Below, in pieces: positions 13,203-23,400 of a stretch of DNA of 64,000 nt. Below the pieces are notes generated by a model. The model was not told the origin of the DNA, searched no databases, and saw only the letters and a list, made by a program, of their open reading frames with translations. Positions within the stretch are counted from its first letter, which is position 1; every line of letters begins with the position of its first letter. The stretch lies in the NCBI RefSeq assembly GCF_002000125.1, contig NZ_MLHH01000010.1, forward strand, positions 114,315-178,314. The letters run 5' to 3'. The translations under genes were made by a program, and so were the position numbers. The stretch is from Rodentibacter heidelbergensis (lineage in GTDB: Bacteria > Pseudomonadota > Gammaproteobacteria > Enterobacterales > Pasteurellaceae).

Positions 13203-14066
13203 ATGACAAACAAAACAATCGCTATCACAGGTGCAACAGGTCAATTCGGTGCCATCGCATTAGATTTATTAAAAGCAAAAAATGCCAATGTTATCGCTTT
13301 GGTACGAAACCCCGCAAAAATTTCAGATGTGGAAGCCAGAAAATTTGATTATTCAAAAACAGAAGGACAAGTTGAGGCATTAAAAGGCGTAGAAACTTTA
13401 ATTTTAGTACCAAGCAATGAACTTGGACAACGCTTTATTCAACATAACAATGTAATTCAATCCGCCAAAAAAGCAGGTGTAAAACACTTTGTTTTAGTCA
13501 GTTTTATTAATATCGACAAAGCAAACAATATTCGCTCATTATCGCCTGAATATGTAGAAACTGAAGCCGCATTAAAAGCTTCAGGTATGGCTTACACTAT
13601 TTTACGCAATGGTTGGTACACCGAAAACTATACAGGATCAATTCCGGCAGCATTAGCGAATAATGCTTTCTATGGTTCAGCAAAAAATGGCAAAATTTCA
13701 TCCGCACTTCGTGCTGAATTAGCGGAAGCAGCGGTGAATGTAGCATTAGGTGAGGGTCACGAAAATAAAACTTACGAATTAGCCGGTTCAACCAGCTGGA
13801 CATTATCAGATCTTGCCGCAGAAATAAGCAAACAAACCGGCAAAGACATTTCTTATGCCGATCTTACTGCTGAAGATTATGCCGCAGCACTGGTGCAAGC
13901 AGGTTTGGATTCAGACTTTGCCGGATTAATTGCTCAATGGGATGTAGATGCTTCAAACGGCGCATTATTTTCCGAAGATAAAACCCTTGAGAAATTGCTC
14001 GGTCGCCCAACAGCAGGTTTAGATGTAGCCGTAAAACAAGCTTTGTCGGCTGCTGCTAATGGATAA
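13203..14066 (+). CDS. ytfG: NAD(P)H:quinone oxidoreductase-like NmrA/SDR protein (QorB type)
   Basis: Atypical short-chain dehydrogenase fold protein of 287 aa. The Rossmann motif ITGATGQFG starts at residue 7, ALVRNPAK lies near 35, GVKHFVLVSF near 95, and ILRNGWYTENY near 135. These match E. coli QorB (YtfG), which reduces quinones with NADPH. The divergent ytfH-type regulator beside it repeats the E. coli arrangement. A good ribosome-binding site (GAGAGGA) precedes the ATG. The gene and its neighbour fetA lie in a block that interrupts the mnmG-rsmG pair. Confidence 0.85.
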   Translation: MTNKTIAITGATGQFGAIALDLLKAKNANVIALVRNPAKISDVEARKFDYSKTEGQVEALKGVETLILVPSNELGQRFIQHNNVIQSAKKAGVKHFVLVSFINIDKANNIRSLSPEYVETEAALKASGMAYTILRNGWYTENYTGSIPAALANNAFYGSAKNGKISSALRAELAEAAVNVALGEGHENKTYELAGSTSWTLSDLAAEISKQTGKDISYADLTAEDYAAALVQAGLDSDFAGLIAQWDVDASNGALFSEDKTLEKLLGRPTAGLDVAVKQALSAAANG

Positions 14067-14112
14067 TTGGTTTACCTATAAACCATCCATTTATACCTCT
14101 ACTAACGATAAA

Positions 14113-14145
14113 CTCACTTTTTATCCTTATTTTTGAAAAAGTGAG
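14113..14145 (+). terminator. hairpin downstream of ytfG
   Basis: CTCACTTTTT (14113-14122) and AAAAAGTGAG (14136-14145) are perfect 10-base arms with a 13-base loop. There is no clear T-run after it on the plus strand; a second, better terminator follows 17 bases later. Confidence 0.4.
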
Positions 14146-14161
14146 CTTATCAAAATTTTAT

Positions 14162-14188
14162 AAAATCCCGAAATATCGGGATTTTTTT
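14162..14188 (+). terminator. rho-independent terminator of ytfG
   Basis: AAAATCCCG (14162-14170) and CGGGATTTT (14177-14185) form the stem, with the 3' arm running into a seven-T stretch. It ends the ytfG transcript ahead of the fetA promoter. Confidence 0.8.
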
Positions 14189-14272
14189 ATTGTATTTTCT
14201 GGTATTCATTTCCTTTCTCACATCAAAATCATTTTACTTAGTTTATAGATTGACACTTTATATAAAAATATA

Positions 14273-14291
14273 AATAATAATTATTATCATT
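14273..14291 (+). promoter_or_regulatory. Fur-box-like site upstream of the iron receptor gene
   Basis: The 19 bases AATAATAATTATTATCATT agree at 14 of 19 positions with the classic Fur consensus (three GATAAT-type hexamers, last inverted). The site ends 43 bases before the receptor start codon. Iron-dependent repression by Fur is therefore likely for this gene. Confidence 0.6.
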
Positions 14292-14334
14292 TTTATTTTT
14301 TCTATAAAACTTTCTTTAACTAAGGAGCCTTAAA

Positions 14335-16407
14335 ATGAAAAACATCAAATTACTTCCTATCACTACTGCAATAATGGGGGCGTTATATGTAGGAAATGCC
14401 TCAGCAGAAAAGAGTGATATGGCAACACTTGATACCGTTGTTGTGACAAGCAATCAAGGTTTAAAAGTACAAAGTCATGTTGTGACAACCAAATTGAAAG
14501 ATGAAAGTACTGAAACTGATTTGCGAGGATTGTTCAAATATGAACCTTCCATCAGTTTAGGTGCAGGTAATGGGACTTCTCAGTACCTTTATATTCGCGG
14601 TATGGGGCAAAATTCTATTGATGTCAAAATTGATAATGCTTATTCAGACAGTCAAATTCATTATCATCAAGGACGTCATATGCTTGATCCGGCATTGGTG
14701 AAAATTGTTTCGGTACAAAAAGGTGCCGGGAGTGCTTCTGCCGGTATCGGGCAAACAAACGGGGCTATCATTGCAAAAACCTTAGATGCGTTAGATTTGT
14801 TAAAAGACAGCAATAAAAATATTGGTGCAAAAATTGGTGGAGGTGTCAGCTCAAACCATGCTCATAACTACAATGCCACGGTATTTGGTAAAGGTGAAAT
14901 CTTCGATGCGCTTATTTCGGCTAACCGTGTAAAGGAGAGTGATTACAAAGGAGGTAAAGGCTATTATGATGAACTCAATAAAACCGATCGCGTATTAAAC
15001 AGTGGATTAGATAAAATCAGCTATCTCGCCAAATTAGGCGTAACCCTTGGTGACCACCGATTTGTATTAAGCCACTTGAAAGAACAACATGAAGGAATTC
15101 GTTTAGTTCGTGAAGAATTTGGGATGTTTGGCGATCGTCAAGCCCCTGCCAGACGTAAAATGTCCGTAACTAACACTAATTTGGAATGGACAGGTAAAAA
15201 CTTAGGATTTGCTCAAGAAGCAAGCGCAAATGTTTATCGTTTGGTTCATGGCCGTTGGTCTGCAGACGATAAAGGCAATGGTTATGCCGGTGGCAATAAA
15301 AATACCGGCTCAACGAAAACAAAAGTAGTCACTCACGGTGCAAATATTAATTTCGATTCTTCTCTCCACAAAAATATCTTGCTCAAATACGGTATCAATT
15401 ATCGTCATCAAGAAGTAAAACCTCATACCAAATTCAGCCCTCAAATCGTTAACCAAGAAAAAACCGACACCGGCCTTTACCTTGAAGCCATTACCACACC
15501 TATTGATAGCGTTATTTTAACCACAGGTTTGCGTTACGATCATTTCAATTTTAAAGCAATGGATGGTAAAAAACGCAATGATGGTGCATTCAACCCAAGT
15601 GTAGGAATTATTTACGAACCCATTGAACACCTCAGTTTAAGTGCAAGCCATAATTATGCTACCCGTAGTCCGCGTATGTACGATGCCATTATGTCCCATG
15701 GCGCCCGTAGTATTGTGACTATTGCTAATAATACAAAAGCCGAACAGGCTCGTAATACTGAAATTGGCTTCAATTATAATGATGGTATGTTTAGTTTTGA
15801 CGGAAGTTACTTCTGGCAAGATATTAAAGATGCGCTAGGCACTACAAATGGGCGTGATAACCATGGAAACGAAGCACAAGAAATTGTTAATGCAGGTAAA
15901 ATTAAAAACCGGGGTTATGAATTAAATGCCGGATATCATAACAATGGCTTTACCGCCCGTATTGGTGTGGCACACAGTAAACCACGTTTCTATTCTCAAA
16001 CAAGATGGGGAAAAAATCGTCAAGGGAAAATTCAGGAAATAAGCTTATTAAGTGGTAATCCGGAATATGCTTCTGCAATAGGGAGAACTTGGACAGCCTC
16101 TTTAAGCTATCGCTTTGAACAACCTAATTTAGAAATTGGGGTACATCACCGCATTGTAGAAAAGGTTAAAGCCTCTGATAACTACTTTATTACAGGCGGT
16201 ACGCTCAAAACCGGTTCAGAAAAAGGCAAAGATGGTTATAACATCACTGATATCACCCTAAACTGGAAGCCATTTAATAACGATCAAATGAATGTGAATT
16301 TTGCGATTGATAATGTGGCAAATAAATACTATAAACCTCATGGTCAACGCAGTGATTTGCCGGGCCGTGGACGTGAATATCGCCTAGGGGTCAATTACGC
16401 CTTCTAA
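14335..16407 (+). CDS. fetA: TonB-dependent receptor, FetA/FrpB (ferric catecholate) type
   Basis: Outer-membrane active importer of 690 aa. It has a signal peptide (MKNIKLLPITTAIMGALYVG, cleaved near NASA-EK) and a TonB box-like DTVVVTS at about residue 34. The plug domain contains LRGLFKYEPSISLGAGNGTS, YIRGMGQNSIDVKIDNAYSD and VQKGAGSASAGIG. A 22-strand-type barrel follows, ending LGVNYAF with the terminal phenylalanine. Plug and barrel motifs (SDSQI-YHQGR, HNYA-RSPR-YDA, GYELNAGY) closely recall Neisseria FetA/FrpB, a receptor for iron-catecholate complexes such as enterobactin. No periplasmic binding protein or ABC genes adjoin it, unlike the neisserial fet locus. A Fur-like box precedes it. 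Confidence 0.85.
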   Translation: MKNIKLLPITTAIMGALYVGNASAEKSDMATLDTVVVTSNQGLKVQSHVVTTKLKDESTETDLRGLFKYEPSISLGAGNGTSQYLYIRGMGQNSIDVKIDNAYSDSQIHYHQGRHMLDPALVKIVSVQKGAGSASAGIGQTNGAIIAKTLDALDLLKDSNKNIGAKIGGGVSSNHAHNYNATVFGKGEIFDALISANRVKESDYKGGKGYYDELNKTDRVLNSGLDKISYLAKLGVTLGDHRFVLSHLKEQHEGIRLVREEFGMFGDRQAPARRKMSVTNTNLEWTGKNLGFAQEASANVYRLVHGRWSADDKGNGYAGGNKNTGSTKTKVVTHGANINFDSSLHKNILLKYGINYRHQEVKPHTKFSPQIVNQEKTDTGLYLEAITTPIDSVILTTGLRYDHFNFKAMDGKKRNDGAFNPSVGIIYEPIEHLSLSASHNYATRSPRMYDAIMSHGARSIVTIANNTKAEQARNTEIGFNYNDGMFSFDGSYFWQDIKDALGTTNGRDNHGNEAQEIVNAGKIKNRGYELNAGYHNNGFTARIGVAHSKPRFYSQTRWGKNRQGKIQEISLLSGNPEYASAIGRTWTASLSYRFEQPNLEIGVHHRIVEKVKASDNYFITGGTLKTGSEKGKDGYNITDITLNWKPFNNDQMNVNFAIDNVANKYYKPHGQRSDLPGRGREYRLGVNYAF

Positions 16408-16440
16408 CCTCTTTGAACGATTAACCATACTTTGTAATAA

Positions 16441-16478
16441 AAAATGCCTTTACTTATTAAAAGTTAAGGCATTTTTAT
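16441..16478. terminator. terminator between convergent fetA and mnmG
   Basis: AAAATGCCTT (16441-16450) and AAGGCATTTT (16466-16475) pair perfectly around a 15-base loop. T-runs follow on the plus strand and A-runs precede it, so it can serve both converging genes. Confidence 0.75.
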
Positions 16479-16556
16479 TAAATCAAAATAAAATCTTAAG
16501 CTTTATAACATCTCATCTGTAAAAAACTTTTTCAAATTTGACCGCACTTGATGATT

Positions 16557-18446
16557 TTATTCTCCCCGTTTCAACATACCTTGCTTTTTCAAATTCACTA
16601 AAATGATTGAAATAGCGGCAGGCGTGATGCCGGAAATACGGCTTGCTTGTCCGATAGAAACAGGGCGATGTTGCTCTAACTTCGAGCGGACTTCATTAGA
16701 CAACCCTGAAACTTTAGCATAATCAAATTGGGGTGGAATGGCGGTATTTTCATGGCGTTTTTGTCTTTCGATTTCTTCTTCTTGATGCTCAATATAGCCT
16801 TGATATTTAATGGCAATTTCCACTTGTTCGACCGCCTCTTTATCTTCCATTGCCGGCTGATAAGGGGTAAGTGAGGTTAAAATCTCATAATTCATTTCCG
16901 GACGGCGTAATAAATCCTCGCCATTGGCTTCACGCACCAATGGGCTACCCAGCACTTTATTCGCTTCTTCTAAATATTCCGAACGAGGGTGTAGCCAAAT
17001 ACTGCGTAAACGTTGACGTTCACGTTCAATATTTTCCATTTTTTGATTAAAACGGGCCCAACGTGCTTCATCAATAAGTCCAAACTCATGGGCAATTGGG
17101 GTTAAGCGAATATCGGCATTATCTTCACGCAATAGCAGACGATATTCCGCACGGGAAGTAAACACCCGGTAAGGCTCTTTTGTTCCCAATGTACAGAGAT
17201 CATCGACCAATACGCCCATATAGGCTTGGTCACGACGTGGATACCATAAATCTTTTTCTTGAACATAAAGTCCGGCATTAATCCCTGCAAGCAACCCTTG
17301 TCCAGCGGCTTCTTCATAACCGGTTGTGCCGTTAATTTGACCGGCAAAGAACAATCCTGAAATGGCTTTCGTTTCTAAGGTAGGTTTAAGATCACGGGGA
17401 TCAAAATAATCATATTCAATCGCATAACCCGGTTTGATAATTCGAGCATTTTCTAACCCTTTCATGGAATTGACGATCTTCATTTGTACATCAAAAGGAA
17501 GACTGGTTGAGATCCCATTTGGATACACTTCATTACTGGTTAATCCTTCCGGTTCAAGATAAATTTGGTGGGAATTGCGATCGGCAAAACGCATGACTTT
17601 ATCTTCAATAGAGGGGCAATAACGAGGGCCTATTCCTTCGATCACACCGGTATACATTGGGCTTCGATCCAAATTATTACGGATCACTTCGTGAGTTTGA
17701 TCATTCGTATGGGTGATATAACAAGGAATTTGTCGTGGGTGATCGGAGGGGGATCCCATAAATGAAAATACCGGTAACACGGCATCACCATGTTGTTTTG
17801 CTAAAATATCAAAGTTAATGGTTCGGGCATCAATGCGTGGCGGTGTACCTGTTTTAAGGCGATCCACCCGTAAATTGAGATCACGCAAACGTTCTGCTAA
17901 TGTTGTTGAAGCGGGATCACCGGCACGGCCTCCTTCATAGTTTTCCAATCCAATATGAATTTTACCGGCTAAGAATGTCCCGGCTGTGAGAATAACGGCT
18001 TTTGCACGAAATGTTAAACCCATTTTGGTGACGACACCATTCACTCTATCTTGTTCGATTAAAATATCCGTGGCTTCTTGCTGGAAAATATCAAGATTGG
18101 GTTGATTTTCAAGCGCAATACGCACTGCTTGGCGATATAGCACACGATCTGCTTGCGCACGAGTAGCGCGTACAGCAGGGCCTTTACTGCTATTTAAGGT
18201 ACGAAATTGAATTCCCGCTTTATCGGCCGCATGAGCCATTAAACCGCCCATGGCATCCACTTCTTTAACCAAATGCCCTTTACCGATCCCACCAATAGCA
18301 GGATTACAAGACATTTGCCCTAATGTATCTACATTGTGAGTTAATAAAAGGGTTTTTAACCCCATACGGGCGGGGGCTAAGGCTGCTTCTGTTCCGGCAT
18401 GGCCACCACCAATGACGATCACATCATAAGTTTCAGTATAAAACAT
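16557..18446 (-). CDS. mnmG: tRNA uridine-5-carboxymethylaminomethyl modification enzyme MnmG
   Basis: GidA/MnmG works with MnmE to put the cmnm5 group on wobble uridine of several tRNAs, using FAD, NADH and folate. The FAD-binding GGGHAG lies at residues 13-18, the family motif [20 protein letters not shown] near 47, and the second signature [17 protein letters not shown] near 370; the C-terminal helical MnmE/tRNA-binding domain ends with [13 protein letters not shown]. The length of 629 aa is standard. It lies immediately left of oriC, as in E. coli, and reads away from it. Confidence 0.98.
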   Translation of the reverse strand: MFYTETYDVIVIGGGHAGTEAALAPARMGLKTLLLTHNVDTLGQMSCNPAIGGIGKGHLVKEVDAMGGLMAHAADKAGIQFRTLNSSKGPAVRATRAQADRVLYRQAVRIALENQPNLDIFQQEATDILIEQDRVNGVVTKMGLTFRAKAVILTAGTFLAGKIHIGLENYEGGRAGDPASTTLAERLRDLNLRVDRLKTGTPPRIDARTINFDILAKQHGDAVLPVFSFMGSPSDHPRQIPCYITHTNDQTHEVIRNNLDRSPMYTGVIEGIGPRYCPSIEDKVMRFADRNSHQIYLEPEGLTSNEVYPNGISTSLPFDVQMKIVNSMKGLENARIIKPGYAIEYDYFDPRDLKPTLETKAISGLFFAGQINGTTGYEEAAGQGLLAGINAGLYVQEKDLWYPRRDQAYMGVLVDDLCTLGTKEPYRVFTSRAEYRLLLREDNADIRLTPIAHEFGLIDEARWARFNQKMENIERERQRLRSIWLHPRSEYLEEANKVLGSPLVREANGEDLLRRPEMNYEILTSLTPYQPAMEDKEAVEQVEIAIKYQGYIEHQEEEIERQKRHENTAIPPQFDYAKVSGLSNEVRSKLEQHRPVSIGQASRISGITPAAISIILVNLKKQGMLKRGE

Positions 18447-18862
18447 CGTTTTCTCTAATCTATTCGGCGCTAAAAATGGAAGCTATTTTACAGAAATTCG
18501 ATTTTGCTTAAAAGGGAGAATTCGATCTCAAATAGATAGGATAAAGATCTCAAAACCTAAGTTAATAAAGATAAGATCTTTATATATAGAAAAGATCTTA
18601 TTATTGTTATTACTAGGATCCTTAAAATCTGTGAATAAGATCTTTTTTCTTTTATAAATGAATAAGTTAGATCTGATCGTAAAATGTGAATCTATCATAA
18701 AAACAGAGAGGATTACCTGTGGATAAAAAACTTAATTATCCACAGATTAGAAAGAATGAAATGTTGTTCAGTGATAAAAAACAGTTTTCTGACAGATTTT
18801 TATTAAGTTATCCACAGGAATAAAAAGGTGATTAAAAAAATCATCCTTATTATTGAGAAAAA
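18447..18862. other. oriC: chromosomal replication origin (oriC)
   Basis: This 416-base gene-free stretch between mnmG and mioC has the features of a gammaproteobacterial oriC. Perfect DnaA boxes TTATCCACA lie at 18718-18726 (minus), 18736-18744 (plus) and 18808-18816 (plus). TTATTCACA, matching the relaxed consensus TTATNCACA, lies at 18630-18638 (minus). Eight GATC Dam/SeqA sites start at 18524, 18546, 18575, 18594, 18617, 18639, 18670 and 18675. Four of them sit in AAGATCT-like AT-rich repeats that resemble the E. coli 13-mers (one reads GATCTTTTTTCTT at 18639), so the unwinding element is on the mnmG side. The flanking genes are the same as at E. coli oriC. Confidence 0.93.
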
Positions 18863-19303
18863 TTATGTAATGGATTGAATAAAGAGAGGGAGCCATTGTT
18901 CACTATGGCTTTCAGGATCTTCAACATGGAGTACATCAATTTTTAATGTTTCACAAAGTTTAACTGCACCTTTTTGCTCTAAGATATTTTCGATATGATT
19001 TGTGGCATAACAAAAGGTGTCATAGTCTGAATTACCTAAACCAACAATGGCAAAACGTAAATGCGAAAGATCAAGATGGGATTGTGCTATTTGATCAAAA
19101 AGTGGTCGTAAATTATACGGAATTTCACCTGCTCCGTGTGTGGAGGTAACAATTAACCATAAGGGTTCACCAATCACATCATCATAACTGGCGCCGTGAA
19201 AAAGTGCGGTTGAAAATCCTTGTGTTTTTAATATTGTTTCCAAATGTTCGGCAACATATTCTGCACTGCCTAAAGTACTGCCTGAAAGAAGACAAATATT
19301 CAT
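18863..19303 (-). CDS. mioC: flavodoxin-like protein MioC
   Basis: FMN-binding small protein of 146 aa. The FMN phosphate loop SGSTLGSAEYVAEHL lies at the N-terminus, TSTHGAGEIPYNL near residue 52, and GLGNSDYDTFCYA near 87, matching MioC, which in E. coli was linked to biotin synthase activity in vitro. It is transcribed toward oriC as in E. coli, where mioC transcription crosses the origin. zapB lies upstream, with a terminator between them. Confidence 0.92.
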   Translation of the reverse strand: MNICLLSGSTLGSAEYVAEHLETILKTQGFSTALFHGASYDDVIGEPLWLIVTSTHGAGEIPYNLRPLFDQIAQSHLDLSHLRFAIVGLGNSDYDTFCYATNHIENILEQKGAVKLCETLKIDVLHVEDPESHSEQWLPLFIQSIT

Positions 19304-19325
19304 AACCTATACCTAAATAAAAGAA

Positions 19326-19349
19326 AAAGGCTTAGAAAACTAAGCCTTT
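19326..19349 (-). terminator. terminator between zapB and mioC
   Basis: AAAGGCTTAG (19326-19335) and CTAAGCCTTT (19340-19349) pair perfectly with an AAAA loop. On the minus strand a T-rich run (TTTTTCTTTT) follows, so it ends zapB transcription. Confidence 0.8.
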
Positions 19350-19356
19350 AATGGGA

Positions 19357-19575
19357 TTATACATTATCAAATTTACCAAGTAATGAACGAATATGCTCTT
19401 GCCAGTTACGGTGCTCATTTTTTAATTGTTCATTTTCACTTTGCAATGCTTCAACTGTTTGTTGAGATTGATTGTTTTGCTCTTTTAATTCTTCTACTTC
19501 AAGTTGAAGTAATTGAATGGTTTCTACCGCTTGTTTAATTTTATCTTCAAGCTGGTTTAAGATTTCTAATGACAT
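19357..19575 (-). CDS. zapB: cell division protein ZapB
   Basis: A 72-residue protein that is nearly all coiled coil (LEDKIKQAVETIQLLQLEVE, then LKEQNNQ and LQSENEQLKNEH), matching ZapB in size and heptad pattern. ZapB binds ZapA at the Z-ring and links it to the Ter region through MatP. AAGGAAG lies upstream of the ATG. It is divergent from glpX, the same zapB-glpX proximity seen in E. coli. Confidence 0.88.
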   Translation of the reverse strand: MSLEILNQLEDKIKQAVETIQLLQLEVEELKEQNNQSQQTVEALQSENEQLKNEHRNWQEHIRSLLGKFDNV

Positions 19576-19659
19576 ACTGACTTCCTTTAAATAACCTTTG
19601 AAACGGCTTTATTGTACCTGCTTCATTTTTCTTTTGAAAGCCTTCGGTAAAAATTTATT

Positions 19660-19675
19660 ATGTAAACGTTTGCAT
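19660..19675 (+). promoter_or_regulatory. LacI/PurR-type operator-like palindrome upstream of glpX
   Basis: The 16 bases ATGTAAACGTTTGCAT match the PurR consensus ANGCAANCGNTTNCNT at 11 of 12 fixed positions and have the central CG of LacI-family sites. It lies 46 bases before the glpX start and five bases before a TAGAAT candidate -10 hexamer. Which LacI-family protein binds cannot be told. Confidence 0.5.
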
Positions 19676-19721
19676 AGTGTTAGAATAGTGCGATTTTTTG
19701 CTTGGAATGACGGAGATAAAA

Positions 19722-20735
19722 ATGAATCGTGCATTGGCTATTGAATTTTCCCGTGTAACAGAAGCGGCGGCATTGGCGGCTTATACTTGGCTTGGACGGG
19801 GCGATAAAAATGCAGCAGATGAGGCGGCTGTGAAAGCTATGCGTTATATGCTAAACCTTATTCATATGGATGGTGAAATTGTTATTGGAGAAGGGGAAAT
19901 CGATAAAGCGCCAATGCTTTATATTGGTGAAAAGGTCGGTTCTGGCAATGGTGAACTTGTCTCCATTGCGGTTGATCCTATTGATGGAACCCGTATGACG
20001 GCAATGGGACAATCCAATGCGATTTCTGTCTTAGCGGCAGGTGGAAAAAGAACGTTTTTAAAAGCGCCGGATATGTACATGGAAAAAATCGTGGTGGGGC
20101 CGGAAGTGAAAGGTATGATTGATTTATCATTACCCCTTGAACAAAATCTTCGCCGTACTGCTTCCCGTTTAGGAAAATCCTTGTCAGATTTAACGGTGAT
20201 GGTATTGGCAAAACCCCGTCATGAAGCCGTCATTAAACAAATGCATGATTTGGGCATTCGGGTGATGGCGATTCCCGATGGCGATGTAGCTGCTTCCGTT
20301 TTATGTTGTCTGCCTGATGCCGAAGTGGATATGGTTTATGGCATTGGTGGTGCACCTGAAGGGGTGGCTGCAGCGGCAGCTATTCGAGCATTAGGCGGTG
20401 ATATGCAAGCACGTTTAATCCCTCGTCACGAAGTGAAAGGAGAGAGCGAAGAAAATCGAAAAATAGCAGAGGAAGAAATTCGCCGCTGTGAAGAACTCGG
20501 TGTAAAAGTGAATGAAGTATTGAAATTAGAAGAGTTAGTGCGGGATGATAATCTCGTTTTTGCGGCAACAGGCATCACTCATGGAGAACTCTTAAAAGGA
20601 ATTTCGCGTAAAGGTAATCTTGCCAGCACGGAAACCATTTTGATCCGAGGTAAATCACGCACTATTCGTAAAATTCAGTCTGTTCATTATTTAGATCGTA
20701 AAGATTCAGAAATCTATAAAATTTTACATATTTAA
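19722..20735 (+). CDS. glpX: fructose-1,6-bisphosphatase class II
   Basis: Hydrolyses fructose 1,6-bisphosphate in gluconeogenesis. Metal and substrate motifs of the GlpX family are present: GEIVIGEGEIDKAPMLYIGE near residue 45, AVDPIDGTRMTAMGQ near 80, and YGIGGAPEGV near 205. I chose the ATG at 19722 (MNRALAIEFSR), which has CGGAGATAAAA upstream and gives 337 aa, against 336 in E. coli; the frame extends eight codons upstream without benefit. A USS-pair terminator follows. Confidence 0.95.
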   Translation: MNRALAIEFSRVTEAAALAAYTWLGRGDKNAADEAAVKAMRYMLNLIHMDGEIVIGEGEIDKAPMLYIGEKVGSGNGELVSIAVDPIDGTRMTAMGQSNAISVLAAGGKRTFLKAPDMYMEKIVVGPEVKGMIDLSLPLEQNLRRTASRLGKSLSDLTVMVLAKPRHEAVIKQMHDLGIRVMAIPDGDVAASVLCCLPDAEVDMVYGIGGAPEGVAAAAAIRALGGDMQARLIPRHEVKGESEENRKIAEEEIRRCEELGVKVNEVLKLEELVRDDNLVFAATGITHGELLKGISRKGNLASTETILIRGKSRTIRKIQSVHYLDRKDSEIYKILHI

Positions 20736-20744
20736 TTGCAATAA

Positions 20745-20790
20745 AAGTGCGGTCGAAATTTTCGATGAATTTTGATCGCACTTCCCTTTT
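20745..20790 (+). terminator. USS-based terminator after glpX
   Basis: A perfect USS (20745-20753) begins a 16-base arm that pairs with 20768-20783 using two G-U pairs; the second arm carries a one-mismatch USS. A T-rich run follows (CCCTTTTTTC). Confidence 0.75.
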
Positions 20791-20804
20791 TTCTCTCAGG
20801 GTGA

Positions 20805-23297
<2,493 letters not shown>

Positions 23298-23348
23298 TAA
23301 AAAACACGAGGAAAAATGACCGCACTTTAACGGTATTTTTCTAGATTA

Positions 23349-23381
23349 AAAAAACCGCACATTTTTCCATGTGCGGTTTTT
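23349..23381. terminator. bidirectional terminator between gyrB and the adhesin gene
   Basis: The arms ACCGCACAT (23354-23362) and ATGTGCGGT (23369-23377) are extended by A-runs and T-runs on either side, so it works for both convergent genes. The core resembles a degenerate USS. A perfect USS lies about 30 bases upstream. Confidence 0.8.
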
Positions 23382-23400
23382 CATTATAAAAGGGTTTCAA

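Noticed and set aside
14189..14334. Poly-C phase-variation tract as in the neisserial fetA promoter
   Set aside because: The promoter has no C-run; only AT-rich sequence and the Fur-like box.
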